Source: Oscheius tipulae
Taxonomy: Eukaryota > Nematoda > Chromadorea > Rhabditida > Rhabditidae
DNA length: 64,000 nt
Direction of reading: 5' to 3'
NCBI GenBank assembly: GCA_037178975.1
Contig: JASJZH010000006.1
Span: 11,209,178-11,273,177 of the forward strand
This document shows positions 52,677 through 63,535 of the stretch, piece by piece. The position numbers were made by a program, and so were the translations under genes. The notes under the pieces are model-generated. The model made no database searches. It saw nothing but the letters and a program-made list of their open reading frames with translations, and had not been told where the DNA came from. Positions within the stretch are counted from its first letter, which is position 1; every line of letters begins with the position of its first letter.

Positions 52677-52847
52677 ACCGCGATCTACGAGCCTGTAATT
52701 TTGAGAATACGAGACCAAAGAGGGAAGAAGAAACCTGAAGGTTCGTTCCACATTGCTATTCTTGATTTGGTTGCCGCTGACCAGCGAGTTAACCAGTTCG
52801 TCGTTACTTTTGCCACTGTTGGAACCTATTTTTGCTGAAAAATTCAT
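52677..52847 (-). pseudogene. Protein-L-isoaspartate O-methyltransferase, N-terminal fragment
   Basis: ATG at 52847; exon 52847-52735 reads SGKSNDELVNSLVSGNQIKN and NVERTFR; after a 42-nt intron exon 52692 gives LVDRG and then TAA (52677-52679), followed in frame by FFPSKHVIE. This matches the start of PIMT, which has a (S)N..L(V/I)..L...G.I....V...F..VDR pattern and repairs isoaspartyl residues with S-adenosylmethionine. The SAM-binding core is absent, so this is a truncated relic. Confidence 0.55.
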
Positions 52848-52849
52848 GA

Positions 52850-54258
52850 ATTAGAGCGAGAAATTGAGAGACAATAAAATGATGTTGCAGGGGAATCGAT
52901 TCGTCGAGAGACTGACTTTTTTTTTCGCAGGAAGAATGTCAAGTTTGCAAGTTTTTGGAAAGGGAAATTGCGTAAACTGGAAGCTATTACCTATTTCTAT
53001 ATGACTCATACGAAAAAAAAAATATAGGCAACCCCTCTAAAAGAGTAAGAATAAACGAAATTCTGATGAAGAAATTGATCCAACAGCCATTTTCTCCAAA
53101 CCTCGATGATTTTTTGGCCATACTAGATGAAATTTGCTCAGAAATATATCATTTATAGGCTGAAGAGCTGGAAGCAGAAAATGACTGGAAAAAGGAAGGC
53201 ACGGCCGGAAAAACAGGCCGCCGTGGTTAGTTCGAGAACGCTTTCGGTCTCTCCCGGCGGGAAGCAGCGACCGGGAGAGAGACTGAAGTGCGAAATCATA
53301 GAGGACAAAAATGAAGCATCTTTCTAAGGATTCTAGGTTTATTACAGTCAAAATGGTAGAAAACCAGGGCAATATCAATTTCAGAAGAAAAGGACTTTGA
53401 AGGCTCTCGAGTTCGAACGAGATGGGAAACGATAAAATTAGCTAGAATCGAAAATAGGCCTCAGTATGGATTCGTACGTGTCTCGTAGTTAAATTATGAA
53501 AAAAGCGTTGCAACTGCTCACGGACTTTTTTACATTCTTCCAGCCGATTGATTCTGACCAACTGCGAGCATCGGACCAGTCTCGTTCCACATTGCTAGGT
53601 CGTTTGACGGGACCCCGTTCCTTCCGGGCAGTCCTTTTTTTTTTTTTTTTTTTAACTCAATGTTCGTCAAGCTGCTTTGTCCAATTTTATGGGTTTTCTG
53701 CGATGTTTTTAGAGGATTTTTCGAAAATGGGTTGGCTAACTCAATCATTTAATGTAGAAATCGTCGTCGAAAGGATATTCCGTGTTTCGAGTGGATCTGA
53801 ATGCGCGCCAACTCATGGGTACCGCCACGTGTACTACCGTACCTCGGGCGAACATTCTTTTGCTTCCCTATTTTTTCAGGATTGCTTGTTCCGTAAGTGA
53901 CGTTTCCTCACGTTACTGGCTTCTTCCCATTTTCTAATCTTCCTTTGGCTTTCAAACCATCTATCTATTTTGCCTAAATAGAGACCTCTTCCCTTCTTAA
54001 TAGATTCAAATTGTGTAACTCAAAAGACACGACACCGCTGAAATGGAGCAGAATTTAATCTCGGAATAGCCTGAAAAACTGGAATAAATACACTTTTCGT
54101 CAAAAACATCTGCTTTGTGGCTAGGTTCTGCATTGCTGAGTTCGATCTCAGCGTTGTTTTCGAGCAGTTTGTCCACCACATTTTCTCAAAGACCATCCCT
54201 TTTCGTTTTCTTCGCCTTTCCTCACTCATTTGTAGAAGTAGACAGCGTGTCTTTCAAC
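52850..54258. other. Non-coding
   Basis: Contains a Lys-rich short ORF (53127-53327) and a T19 run near 53636-53654. No supported gene; the left part is the upstream region of the PIMT relic and the right part precedes the small two-exon gene. Confidence 0.4.
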
Positions 54259-54692
54259 ATGCAACGAGACCTCTTCTTCAGTCAGCCCCGAAACCAGCAC
54301 GAGGGATGCTCTTGTCCCGAATTCGTCCAGACACTTCATCGCTGTGCCCACCTTCTGGGCAAGCGAGTGGCGACCGTGGTCACAAAGGAAATCGAACAGT
54401 TCAGGAAAACGTTCAATCAGGAGCAGGCAAGTCAGGTGAGATTCTATTTTATGAAATGTTGGTCAGCACGCTACCTTGTTTTCTCGATTACAAATATGAC
54501 TTTTTTCAGGCAATCGCCAACGGAGAACTCGCTCTTTGGAATTGCCAAGACCTGGACACGACCATGACTGAAACGTGCAGCGATGAATCACCCGAGTCAT
54601 CACCGTCCAAGCATACAACTGAAGATGTGCTGCACGACATGCTTATGGACGCCACAAGACTCCTTCTCTCCACCTATGCACCCAAAGAGTAA
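54259..54692 (+). CDS. Small two-exon protein of unknown function
   Basis: Exons 54259-54435 and 54510-54692 join in phase across a 74-nt intron ending TTTTTTCAG; 119 residues. The middle is helical with CSCPEFVQTLHRCAHLLGKR and TKEIEQFRKTFNQEQASQ, the next part is Ser-rich (SDESPESSPSKHTTED), and the C-terminus is helical (DMLMDATRLLLSTY). The layout fits a small adaptor subunit, but the family is unknown. A TTTGTAG acceptor 20 bp before the ATG could be a 5'-UTR or trans-splice site. Confidence 0.6.
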
Positions 54693-55177
54693 CTAGAAGT
54701 CCCTATGTAGTTGTAATCTTATTGATTTTGAAGTTTATGCCGTTATCATCTTGTTACCGGTAGTTTACTGATCTCATATAGTCTATATAAAGATGTACTT
54801 ATCCCATCATTCCTTTTCTCACTGTTTGATTGCGGCCTATGTCCGTGCTCCTACTTTTTTCCAGGTGGTCGTGCGCCTTATAGCATGCGTAAAAACGCTA
54901 TCTCGTTGGCTAGAAAATTCCCCCGTGCTGCTCGTTGTTGTTGCGTTGCTTTTATTCTTTCACACATTCCAATCATTTTTCCAATTGTTTGAATCGTTTG
55001 TAATCGCTCGCAAATCTTGATAAGAATATGGCGGGGGAGCTTGAATTGCGTGCTGGTTCCTGTCAGGCTTCTGCCCCCTTTCTTTTCGCTTATGTAAAAA
55101 AAAAAAAAACTTGGCGCTCGTTTAATATTTCAAAGCTGCTATCCTACCTCATTTTTCAGCAATCGTAACGAATAAGG
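54693..55177. other. Intergenic, one hydrophobic ORF
   Basis: After a TTTTTTCCAG acceptor (about 54863) a frame reads VVVRLIACVKTLSRWLEN then a hydrophobic run (SPVLLVVVALLLFF) to a stop at 55018-55020. It could be a small membrane protein; support is weak. Confidence 0.3.
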
Positions 55178-56613
55178 ATGTCTGCAATCGAGAAGGAAAA
55201 TGTAAGCTCTCTATCTGGCCCTTCTTTAACCTATATCTTTCAGCTTCCTTCGGAAAGCAGCGAGCAGAAGGAGGAGGAAAAGAAGCTCGAGCCTTCTGGT
55301 GTAGCTGCTTTGAGCAGCGAAGAGCTGGCTAAAGTCGGCACTCCGCCGTCTAGTCCCCCGAAAGAGATGGTTGCCGTCGAAGACGAGCCCATGGTGTATA
55401 CCACGATCACCACTGTGCAGGAGGCCATCGAGACGGATCTGACTACGGAAGCTGTGAAGAGCTTGCCCGAAGAATTGCCTGCTGTGGAGAAGATCGATGA
55501 GGAGAAGGAAGAAGAGAGCGATGAAGATGAGGAGGATGAGGAACATGCACCCCGTAAGCTGTCTGTCAATGAACTCATTTCACAACTTTTCAGCCCTGTT
55601 CGAGCAACCGCTCATCGTTGAGGGCAAGCGTCATCGTGTCTCGGCCCAGGCTCTCCAGTACGCCTCTCCCGTGGTCAATACTCCCAAGTACAAGGGTGGC
55701 AGTGGCTTTGAACTCGGCAACGATCGTCATTGTAAGCCTTTCCTTCTGTTCTTGACCCTAAAATCCTGTTGGAGTCGCCGAAATCGTTGACAAGAAGACG
55801 ACTGACGACCTGAAACCGCTCTATAAGCTTCTCTACGGCAATCCCGGCAAACGCATGTTCATGAAGAGGGAACTCCGTCACTTCAGCGGATTCAACTTTG
55901 ACGAGCAGAGTCAGGACTTTGCCAAGAAGCACAAGATGTTGGTAGGCTTGAAGACGAAGGAACTCGGGCTCATTCAGAGCGCCTTCCGCAAGTTCTACTG
56001 GCCCGAGGACAGGAAGGACAAGGATGCTTATGTGAACATTTTGTTCCATCCGCAGAAATATCGTCTTTTTTAGGCCACCGAGCTCCTGAAGCTTCTTCTC
56101 TCGCCTCCCGACATGACTGCTTCGGACAAGACGCCTCGTGGAAAGGCCTCTTCCCAGACTCCGAGCCGTAGAAAGCGCGCTGCCTCCAGATCTCAGGAAC
56201 CCAAGACCAAGCGCATGAGAAGAAGTAAGAAGGTATAAATTTCTGTTGGTCAATATCTCACGACGGCTATTTAGATTGTCGAGAGCGGGGACGATTTCGA
56301 CGAGGTTTCCGATCAGGAAGAAGAGGAGGACGAGCCTATGGGTTCGGGAGAGAAGAAGGTCAAGGGAAAGAAGGAGCCGAATACCGAGGAGCTCTCAGCC
56401 TTGATCGGCGAAATCATCAAGGATGCTGATTTCACTACGGTTCGTTCTCAGATCGAGATCTCTAACTGTTTTCAGATGAACACGAAGGGAATAATCGAGC
56501 AGCTGGCCGCCAAGTACCCGAAGATGAACGTCGAGAAGCGTCGTCCCGAGATCAAGAAGGTTATTAAGGATATCATCCAGCAGCACGTTCCCATTGAGGA
56601 CGAGGCCGCGTAG
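55178..56613 (+). CDS. DEK: DEK chromatin protein
   Basis: Exons 55178-55201, 55244-55553, 55594-55731, about 55783-56031, 56074-56232, 56275-56439 and 56476-56613 give about 390 residues. An acidic N-terminus (EESDEDEEDEEHAP) leads to the DEK pseudo-SAP/SAP region: PLFEQPLIVEGKRHRVSAQ, GGSGFELGNDRH, LYKLLYGNPGKRMFMKREL with HFSGFNFDEQS, then KLLLSPPD. A basic, probable nuclear-localisation segment follows (SRRKRAASRSQEPKTKRMRR), then acidic sequence, and the C-terminal DEK_C helical domain (LIGEIIKDADFTT, KGIIEQLAAKYPKMNVEKRR). DEK binds DNA and histones and alters chromatin topology. Stop TAG 56611-56613; AATAAA near 56808. The donor and acceptor around exon 4 are the least certain. Confidence 0.85.
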
Positions 56614-56824
56614 GCTGTTTCCTTGATCTTCGTCCACCTACCTCTACTACCAGTTAGTTCTTTGTCTGTATCATTCGTCTGAGCTGGCTCGCTTCCTCCA
56701 GTACCTACTGCTTCAATTTTCTTTCTAACGTCGTTAATCTCTATCCCCCTAAAGTCATAATCTGCGTGAACTATAAGCTCCGATATTTTTTGGTTTGTAA
56801 TAAAGTTGCAACCTTTGCTTGAAG

Positions 56825-57153
56825 ATGTGGACGAGAACCATTTTGGAAACGGTTGACAGGCAATTGGCCTGCTCCAGAACATTCGAGACGCTGGCAAAGG
56901 CATGGACTCCTGCTGCCTTCTCACCGGTAAGGAACGGCTTTCTGCAGATACAGCAGGCTGTCATCGTGTTTACGGCGATTTTTACCTTTTGTCCCATTCC
57001 GGGTAGGTCGTTTTCTTTTTTTTGGACGGGTCGACACTCGCCGTTGACTTCGATTTCCTCTTAGACATTCAGAGGTCACGGGTTGAGCAGTCGGCTGGGA
57101 GTTTTTCTGTCGGGACGTCTTCTCTCAGGAATTTTAACCTTGAAAATCACTGA
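56825..57153 (+). CDS. Possible small gene just downstream of DEK
   Basis: ATG 56825; MWTRTILETVDRQLACSRTF, then a hydrophobic segment (IQQAVIVFTAIFTFCPIP). A GTAGGT donor and TTCCTCTTAG acceptor join in phase to DIQRSRVEQSAGSFSVG, stop TGA near 57151. It starts about 15 bp after the DEK poly(A) region, as a downstream operon gene would. The minus strand of the same region also has an open frame (TACCICRKPFLTGEKAAGVH), so the strand is not settled. Confidence 0.35.
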
Positions 57154-57154
57154 T

Positions 57155-57287
57155 ACCGTCGCTGTCTCTCTGTATCTTTGTATCCCTGTCTCAGTGTCTC
57201 TTTTTCTCTGTCCCTCTGTCTTCATGTCTCCCTGTGCCCCTGTCTCACATCAGTGTATCAATGTATCTCTGTCCCTCTGTCACCCTA
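57155..57287. repeat. Pyrimidine-rich low-complexity tract
   Basis: Irregular repeats of the form ctgtctctctgtatcttt and ctgtccctctgtc. Confidence 0.7.
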
Positions 57288-57389
57288 TCAAATTAGCTTT
57301 CGGGCTCATTGTATCGTGTTTACGGTACCCTCAGACCATGATCGTTGTAGAACGAGTCTAACGAAGTAGCTTCGAGAGTGGTCTTTGGG
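57288..57389 (-). repeat. Dispersed repeat R1, copy 2
   Basis: Inverse of copies 1 and 3; runs from tcaaattagctttcgggc to gagagtggtctttggg. With copy 3 it shares an extra outer stretch (caaatagcagta). Confidence 0.7.
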
Positions 57390-57839
57390 AAAAATACTGC
57401 TATTTGAAGGGCTGAGACGCTTTTTTTTGCAAGTATTTTGAAAATATCTGCGTTACTATAAAACACTCGTGATTCTTTCCATTAAGCTAAAAATACATCT
57501 CTCTAGATTGAAATTACCCAGGGGGACAGAGAGAGTACTGAACCCCTTTTTCGATTCCAGAGTCCAGCTCTGTCGAGAGCTTCGAGAGTGGTCTTTTGGA
57601 AAAATACGGCTTTTTGGAGAAGAAGGGGCTCGGAGAAAAGACAAAATGTTTTTTGCTAGAGCTTTTTCCTCTAGTGTTCTGGAAACACACTTTAATTGCT
57701 TTATACAGCGACTCCAGAGACCAGCTCTGTCGAGATAGACTTCAGGGTGTTAAACTAGCAGAGTTTTGTGAAATATTTACATCCAAAATGACCTTGAACC
57801 CCTACGCCCAAAAATACGTGGGAGGTCCAGTAGATTAGC
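57390..57839. other. Non-coding
   Basis: Includes a second partial R1-like phrase (agcttcgagagtggtctttt, near 57579). No gene. Confidence 0.4.
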
Positions 57840-59110
57840 AGGAGGAGTAGGAGGAGCTGGACAGCCTCCTCCGGAGCCATAACCTTCTCCAGGCTTGAAG
57901 CCTCCGATGATAGATCATAGCCCTGACCCCATGCTGAGGCCAAGAGGTCTACAAACAAGAGGAGACTCATCTTGTCTGCGGAGACATAATGGAATCCCAG
58001 CCTTGGCCAATAGTCGTTGGTCGAAAAAGACTCTTGTGTTGGCTGAGAGCCTTTCTGCGCGTGGGATCCTTCCCGTAGCCACAGCACGGGCTGCATCAAA
58101 GACTTCGCGAATGCCACGACACTGGATTGTTGGATCGGGATCCTCCATTGCTTCTCTTCTCTCCATGACGGTAAAGAGGCCAATTCATCTTCTTCTGCGT
58201 TGCCTGTTGTCTACGCCTTGGGAACTTAGCTTCTAGATCGAGGGTGAGACGGACGAGGCGGTAATCGGTGGTTAATGACATGGACATTCCGTACTCTGGT
58301 GGTTCGTCGAACGAGGAAGAAGTCATACTCTTTCAAAGTGGTCCCATTCGGCGATCTCCAGGTCCAATTTCATCCAGATCGTTGCTTATAGAAAGTGCTA
58401 GCGACACAGAAAGAGACGAGCTGGTTTCTTCGACGATTTCGGTGCCGTAAGCTCCGATCGATAGTTCCAATGGATGAACCCGCGTTCCTGCCGAAGCATT
58501 CCAGTCTCCGAGCACTATTGTACACCTCTGATGTCTGGAAAAGCTCGACTGGCTCATGATTCCAGTGCTCTGACCCTTACTCACACCATTGGCCCCAAAA
58601 GGCAGCCCCTGTTTCCATAAAGATCCACCCTTCGGGTTGTATGCAGGATCTTGCTCAGGAAGCGGTAGTAGTCGGCATCATCGGCGTCTCCTGTAGGAGC
58701 GTATCTCATGACGAGAAGGAGACTCCAGTTCAGCCCTCTCAGCTCCAATGTGCAGCATCTGTCGTCTATCGGCGTGAAGCGATGAATGTTGGGGACGAGA
58801 TGAGGTACCACAATGAAGCCGACGCCGCGTCGGTTGTGCTGGCCTTCACTGTAGAGAAGATGGCAGTCAGCAGCTCTTGACCGTTTTCGAACTTCCAGGT
58901 GTCGCTCAGGCCCATGACATCGAAAGAGATCTTCAGCAGCGCTTCCTCAAGTTCGAGTAGACGCCTCTTCGAGAGGATGAATTGGCAGTTGAGCTGGCAG
59001 ATGTTGAGCAGGCCTCGAACCACGGGTGGTGACATGACGGCCTCTCTGTGTCGCAGTGCTGGGACAAGTACCCCACTTCTTTCCCACAAAAGGTAGATCC
59101 GCTGGTAGAG
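57840..59110 (-). mobile_element. RTE-like LINE, decayed endonuclease region
   Basis: Minus-strand frames read an AP endonuclease in pieces: LLNICQLNCQFILSKRRLLE, ISFDVMGLSDTWKFENG, LLVMRYAPTGDADDADYYRF, the catalytic IVLGDWNASAGTR and TTDYRLVRLTLDLEAKFPRR. Several frame changes and stops separate them, and RT is not found downstream. It is a second, older relative of the LINE inside the BEL element. Confidence 0.6.
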
Positions 59111-60959
59111 CGACTTGGAAAGCAAGCGTACGGATTATGAAAAGTAAAGGTAATTGATGCATCGAACTCTTTGGGCAATTCGTGACCTGTTTCTGTCATT
59201 CTCCTTTCTCACGAGAATGACAGAGTGACTGATGTTCCCTTTGTCTCGCCTGTCTATTTCACCTTATGTTCAACACAGTGTCACTGACAGCGTCAACTGT
59301 TACTTGCTCAGTTCTACCAGTCTCATTCGTCCTGTCTCTATCAACTTGCCCAATCAATCCGTCTCCATACCCACGTCACTGTCTACCTGTCCACCTAGCT
59401 GTCACAGCAGGAACACAGTTGAGTTGGCTCGAACATTGCAGGTTGGACTTGTCATCTCTTGACAGGACATGTCATTTTTGGACAGATAACTTGACAACCA
59501 CAAACATTAACAAGTCTCGCTAGCCCCTTTTCTTATAGACGTAGCCAAATTAAAAATTACGAGGGTATGCTAGGTCAAAATTTATTTAGTGAATAAGTTT
59601 CTATATTTCTCGCATTGATCTTCAGCCGTTGTCGTAAACAAGGTAAAGGACATGATTTTCTTCTCATACTCTGTGCATCCTTCTTATCGGAACGAACAGA
59701 GAATAGAGAATAAGAAGAAAAGAAGTGATGTTCTGCATGGTGGTGGTAGAGGACTGAGTGAGCTACACGGGGTGCTATATCAACAGCTCGGTCATTGCTG
59801 TAAACAAGACAAAGAACATGTTTACAAAAAGCGAAAAGACTTATATGCCAACCCAATATTACCAAAAGATCTGCTCTTGGACTTTCTCTGTCCTATATGG
59901 TTCCTTGTTTGGTCTTTATTATGCTCACTATGATCATATTTACTCTTCTGCTGACTTTTTGAGAGCGAATTAGTAGCGGAAACAACGAGCAAGTAATACT
60001 TCCAAATTTTATGTAAAGAGCTCGAGCTGACGTCAACTGCAGGGCTCAGCCCGTCCCAGTCTCCAAGCAATGTAGATAGCTGTATAAGTATCGCCGCGTT
60101 ATGAAAAACCACGGATGACTCTTAAAGGTCCTGATATCGATGATTCCCCCTTCTCTGAGCTGCGCGTATTGGACTCCTTTTGCCTAAAATTGTTTATGGT
60201 TTTTTTCTCACCTGTTAGTCGAACAGGCAAAACATAGGACTTATCCGACACTCTTGTCGATTAAGAAGGGATTCTGCAGCATGAACAAGGAGAAATCGAA
60301 AAAACAGATTAGAATAGAGGCTTATCGACGAGTAGAAACGAGAAATTAGCCCTGTGGAATAGACTTTTCTGGCTCACGCAAGCTGAGAAAAGGCGTGGGA
60401 GCTAACACGTTGTGCAAGGCGGTAAAGCTACCAATTTTTTCATGTTCGTGTACCATTATCTAGCCTTTCCGTCCCAAAATACCAGATTTTTTTTCAGTCT
60501 GGAAGTGATAAAACGACTCTAGCCGCTGCTATTAGGTTTAGGAAAAAAACCGCATTTCACACGTCTCTTCTCCATGGACTCAAACAGGCATTTCCTTAAC
60601 TAAATCACACCTATTTCAGCCAATGTGCAGTCCACGAGTCCGTGTGGTGAAGGCGGTAGCAGACTGCTCTCTTTCTCTGGCAGTCTACTGTCTCTCTCTC
60701 TCTCTCTCTCTACCAACCAGTGCTTCTGTTTTTTCTACACTCTGACTCGGTCTCACTGCATCTTTTTCTGTCTCCCCTCTACGGTAGTCCACTATCTCCA
60801 AACAATCCTCTTCGTTAAACTATATCTCTCTCATTGTCTGTGTATAGATATCTCTTTCGTAGCCTACTGCCCTTCTCTATCTATCGTTATTAGTAGTCTA
60901 CTGTCTCTCTGACTATCTCTCCCCATCTCTCGATATCAGTAGCTAACATAGCCCTCTTT
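59111..60959. other. Non-coding, repeats
   Basis: CT-rich at 59225-59460; a pair of similar phrases (gtcgtaaacaaggtaaaggacatg near 59630 and ctgtaaacaagacaaagaacatg near 59798); a (CT)n run at about 60686-60711 followed by CT-rich sequence to 60950. No gene supported. Confidence 0.5.
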
Positions 60960-61490
60960 TTAAATACTAGGATACAGGTATAGCCGAGGGCAGAATCCTC
61001 CAGGTCCTCTTGATGCAAAATCAGACGTCAGTAGTCGAGGCAACAAGGCGACTGGAGGACATCATTTACAAGTGTCGAGGCGATACGAATCACACGAAGC
61101 CTGCCGGGAGAATATTGGCCCAGACGAAACATTTGAAGCAAAATGGTGAGTCTTTTAGTCATTTTGACGGTGGGGATGGATCAGGCAGTGTTCGGATTCG
61201 ACAAAAATACTAATGAGACCGTCGTGAGTTGGAGTTTTGCTTTTGTGAATCGAAAGAATCGAATCCGCTTCAAAGCTTTTCAAAATCCTATGCTTCAAGG
61301 TTTACAACTTCAAACCGACCACATTTTTTGACCATTACGGTTCAATGCTCTACGGTCTCTTCAAACAGGGTCTTATTTGTAAAGGTTAATCTGTTGTTAG
61401 TTTTGACTGTTTCTACGTCCTTTCCTTTCATAGCGTCTTCACTACCAGAACTTCAGTGGGTGCCAGAAGCGATGACTTGAACTTTTTATT
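60960..61490. other. Weak exon candidate, otherwise non-coding
   Basis: A plus-strand frame near 60990-61145 (VVEATRRLEDIIYKCRGDTN) before GGTGAGTCTTTTAG could be an exon, but no partner was found. The right end is the 3' flank of U2. Confidence 0.3.
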
Positions 61491-61572
61491 CTGACCGGGT
61501 GGGCGCCAGATTTCCGAGCATAACTCTACGGCTTCTTTTCCGATTACTGTTCGTGTTTCTCCGCGAGGGAGA

Positions 61573-61756
61573 GGGCCAGTCCTGGCTTTAGTGCAACGCC
61601 AAGTCGACCCGTGAGAAGGCGCTGGCAAGCCAGCGACCGACTCCGGTCTCAAAAAATCGGTTAACCTTGTACGACGCAATAGCGACGTATATCGAAGGTT
61701 AATTCGATAAGAACGATTACTACACTTTGATCTTAGCCATAAGGCCGAGAAGCGAT
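61573..61756 (-). ncRNA. U2: U2 small nuclear RNA, complete
   Basis: About 184 nt on the minus strand. The 5' end is ATCGCTTCTCGGCCTTATGG (stem I), followed by GCTAAGATCAAAGTGTAGTA, which pairs with the branch site and U6, then the stem IIa region TCGTTCTTATCGAATTAACC, stem IIb, the Sm-binding site CCGATTTTTTGAG, and the GC-rich stems III and IV ending GGCGTTGCACTAAAGCCAGG then ACTGGCCC. Compared with the usual GTAGTATCTGTTC, this gene reads GTAGTAATCGTTC. U2 is the spliceosomal RNA that defines the branch point. Confidence 0.9.
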
Positions 61757-62347
61757 AAAGCTGAGTCGTTCACCATGTCTATCCGTCGGGACGGATGTGG
61801 AGAGAGAATGGTGGAGACTAGAGCCGACGGCAGACAGACACGCAGAGGACGCGCTGCGGCGGGCTGAAACGCCTTTCGCTTTTGACGCAGCGGGCTCAAA
61901 ACAGTGGAGCTGGATGATTAAGAACATTCGCTTCTTAATCTCCAAGAAAAATAGTGTAGATTGGTATGTATAAAAATCACTATAGGGTCCTAAGAAGTTA
62001 TAGACAGTTAGCGCGCCCTGACTCTCTCTCTCTCTCTTACTCAGTCTTACATTATGGGAATATTATAGGTAGTTTGGGGTAATTTTTATACTTTTCTTTT
62101 TCTTCCACCACAGCTCCATTGTCCAGAATATAGATTCTGTTCACAAAGAACACAAATCTTTCAGAGTGGCTGCTCAGTCGGTGATCAATGATGGCAGCTG
62201 TTCGATTTTTTGTTGCCCTGTTCAAAGCCGCCTGTTAGTAATACTATGAGAAAGAGCGTATCTATCTGAACTTTCACTTTTCGGCTCCAAGGCAGACGTT
62301 GCCTCGTCGAGAACATTCTTCGGATCGGTAGCGATTGCTCTGGCTAT
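61701..62347 (-). repeat. Inverted duplication, right arm
   Basis: Counterpart of 47363-48008. It includes U2 nucleotides 1-56, about 350 bp of U2 upstream region and the P-gp relic. On this side U2 and P-gp continue past the arm borders, so this is the source locus. Confidence 0.85.
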
Positions 62348-62850
62348 CGCGATGCTCTGTTTCTGTCCTCCTAACAGGAGTTCGTAGCCCTGAACCTATT
62401 TTTCACCGAATTCAATAACGTTCTGAAACTGTCCTCAATTTTCTTGGGGCGTCCAGGAACCGGCTTGTTTCCGTAGTTCGCATTGTTCAAGAAACGTCCA
62501 ATACAGCTCGTGTTTCCTTCTAACTGCTTTGCAATTTGGATGTTCGAATGTCCAGCAACCTTCAAGGCACAAATGGAGGCTTTTAAGAAAGTCGACAAGC
62601 CGACGGCATGATGACGAAGAAGAGTAAAAACATTCGTTTCGAAACGTTTTAACATTTTTACTTAAGGTTTTTACATGTTTTACACTCAGATGGCTTCGTT
62701 TCTGACGAAGTTCTCTGGGGTTGCCAAACTTTTGCACATACTCTTGCGGCAGCCACTCTTCCCGACCAGAGCAACAGACTCTCCTGTTTTAGCTTCCCAA
62801 GAGATTCCCTGAATGATGGCTTTCACTGTTTTGTCTCTGTCAATATGTGC
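62060..62850 (-). pseudogene. P-glycoprotein NBD pseudogene
   Basis: Minus strand: AIIQGISWEAKTGESVALVG with a Walker A-like GKSGCRKS (normally GxxGxGKS), then, after a foreign insert, [20 protein letters not shown] and [15 protein letters not shown] (one Leu missing), then RTAAIIDHRLSSHS and the NGAVVEEKEK end. The Q-loop region between Walker A and signature is missing or replaced by the insert. Confidence 0.65.
62395..62735 (-). mobile_element. Tc1-like transposase N-terminal fragment in the P-gp relic
   Basis: The frame reads ASICALKVAGHSNIQIAKQL with CIGRFLNNANYG and GRPKKIEDSF, i.e. the paired HTH and GRP hook of a Tc1-type transposase. The catalytic domain is absent and no TIRs were identified at its borders. 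Confidence 0.55.
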
Positions 62851-63197
62851 TGTGCGTCGTACCTATCAATATTTTCTCACGATAACTTCTTCCAGGGTCT
62901 TCCGAGAAGCCGAACATTGATGAAATCCCGCCGTCTTATGTTATGATTCACATCGAGACTGGGGCTCACCCTCTAGAGCGAATAACTGTAAAAGGTACTT
63001 TTTCGGGTACATGAGTATTGTCTCTTTTTGACGACTACAGTTAAGAATTAGATAGAGAGACATTCTCTCAATCTCTATTTTACATTTTAAATGTGAACGG
63101 AGGTCAGGTCCGTAAAAGAGCACCTTCGAAAAACACCCAGAAATGAAAAACAAAAGTTTCGTTTCAGCGGCTATCGAACCGAATACCCTCGGTGACG
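62851..63197. other. Non-coding
   Basis: May contain more upstream P-gp sequence (FGFSED, ETVKAI-like pieces) but no clean exon. Confidence 0.35.
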
Positions 63198-63403
63198 TTT
63201 GTATATGTTGCAGTTGGAATTGAACATCTGTTGGTATTGAACGCAACTAGTTGAAATTGAACGTTCAATACAAACTAGTTGGTATTGAACCCAACTAGTT
63301 GGAATTGAACGTTCAATACCAACTAGTGTGTATTGAACGTTCAATTTCAACTAGTTGCATTCAATACCAACGGATGTTCAATTCCAACTGCAACATATAC
63401 AAA
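63198..63403. mobile_element. Near-perfect palindromic foldback element
   Basis: 206 bp that reads almost the same on both strands, from TTTGTATATGTTGCAGTTGG to its inverse CCAACTGCAACATATACAAA. The inner part repeats units such as aactagttggtattgaacgttc. Confidence 0.8.
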
Positions 63404-63535
63404 GCGAACCACTAGGCCACGGAAGAATGCGCACCGATCCGTTTGGGAAAAATTTGCGAACATTTGGTCGAATAGTTAGAGCTCTTGTCTAGTTATGAGC
63501 TCAGAGGCCTTTCTTCTCCAAATAGCAGTAGTTTT

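Noticed and set aside
55226-55578. Minus-strand ORFs with Ser-rich and Leu/Phe-rich composition
   Set aside because: They are the reverse reading of the acidic DEK exon 2.
56472-56924. Minus-strand ORF overlapping the DEK 3' end
   Set aside because: Its C-terminal half lies opposite DEK coding exons; the remainder has no recognisable domain.
60625-60912. ORF rich in Ser and Leu
   Set aside because: Product of the CT-rich microsatellite; no start context, splice sites or conserved feature.
63198-63403. CRISPR-like array
   Set aside because: The repeats are arms of a palindrome, not regularly spaced direct repeats with unique spacers, and the DNA is nematode.
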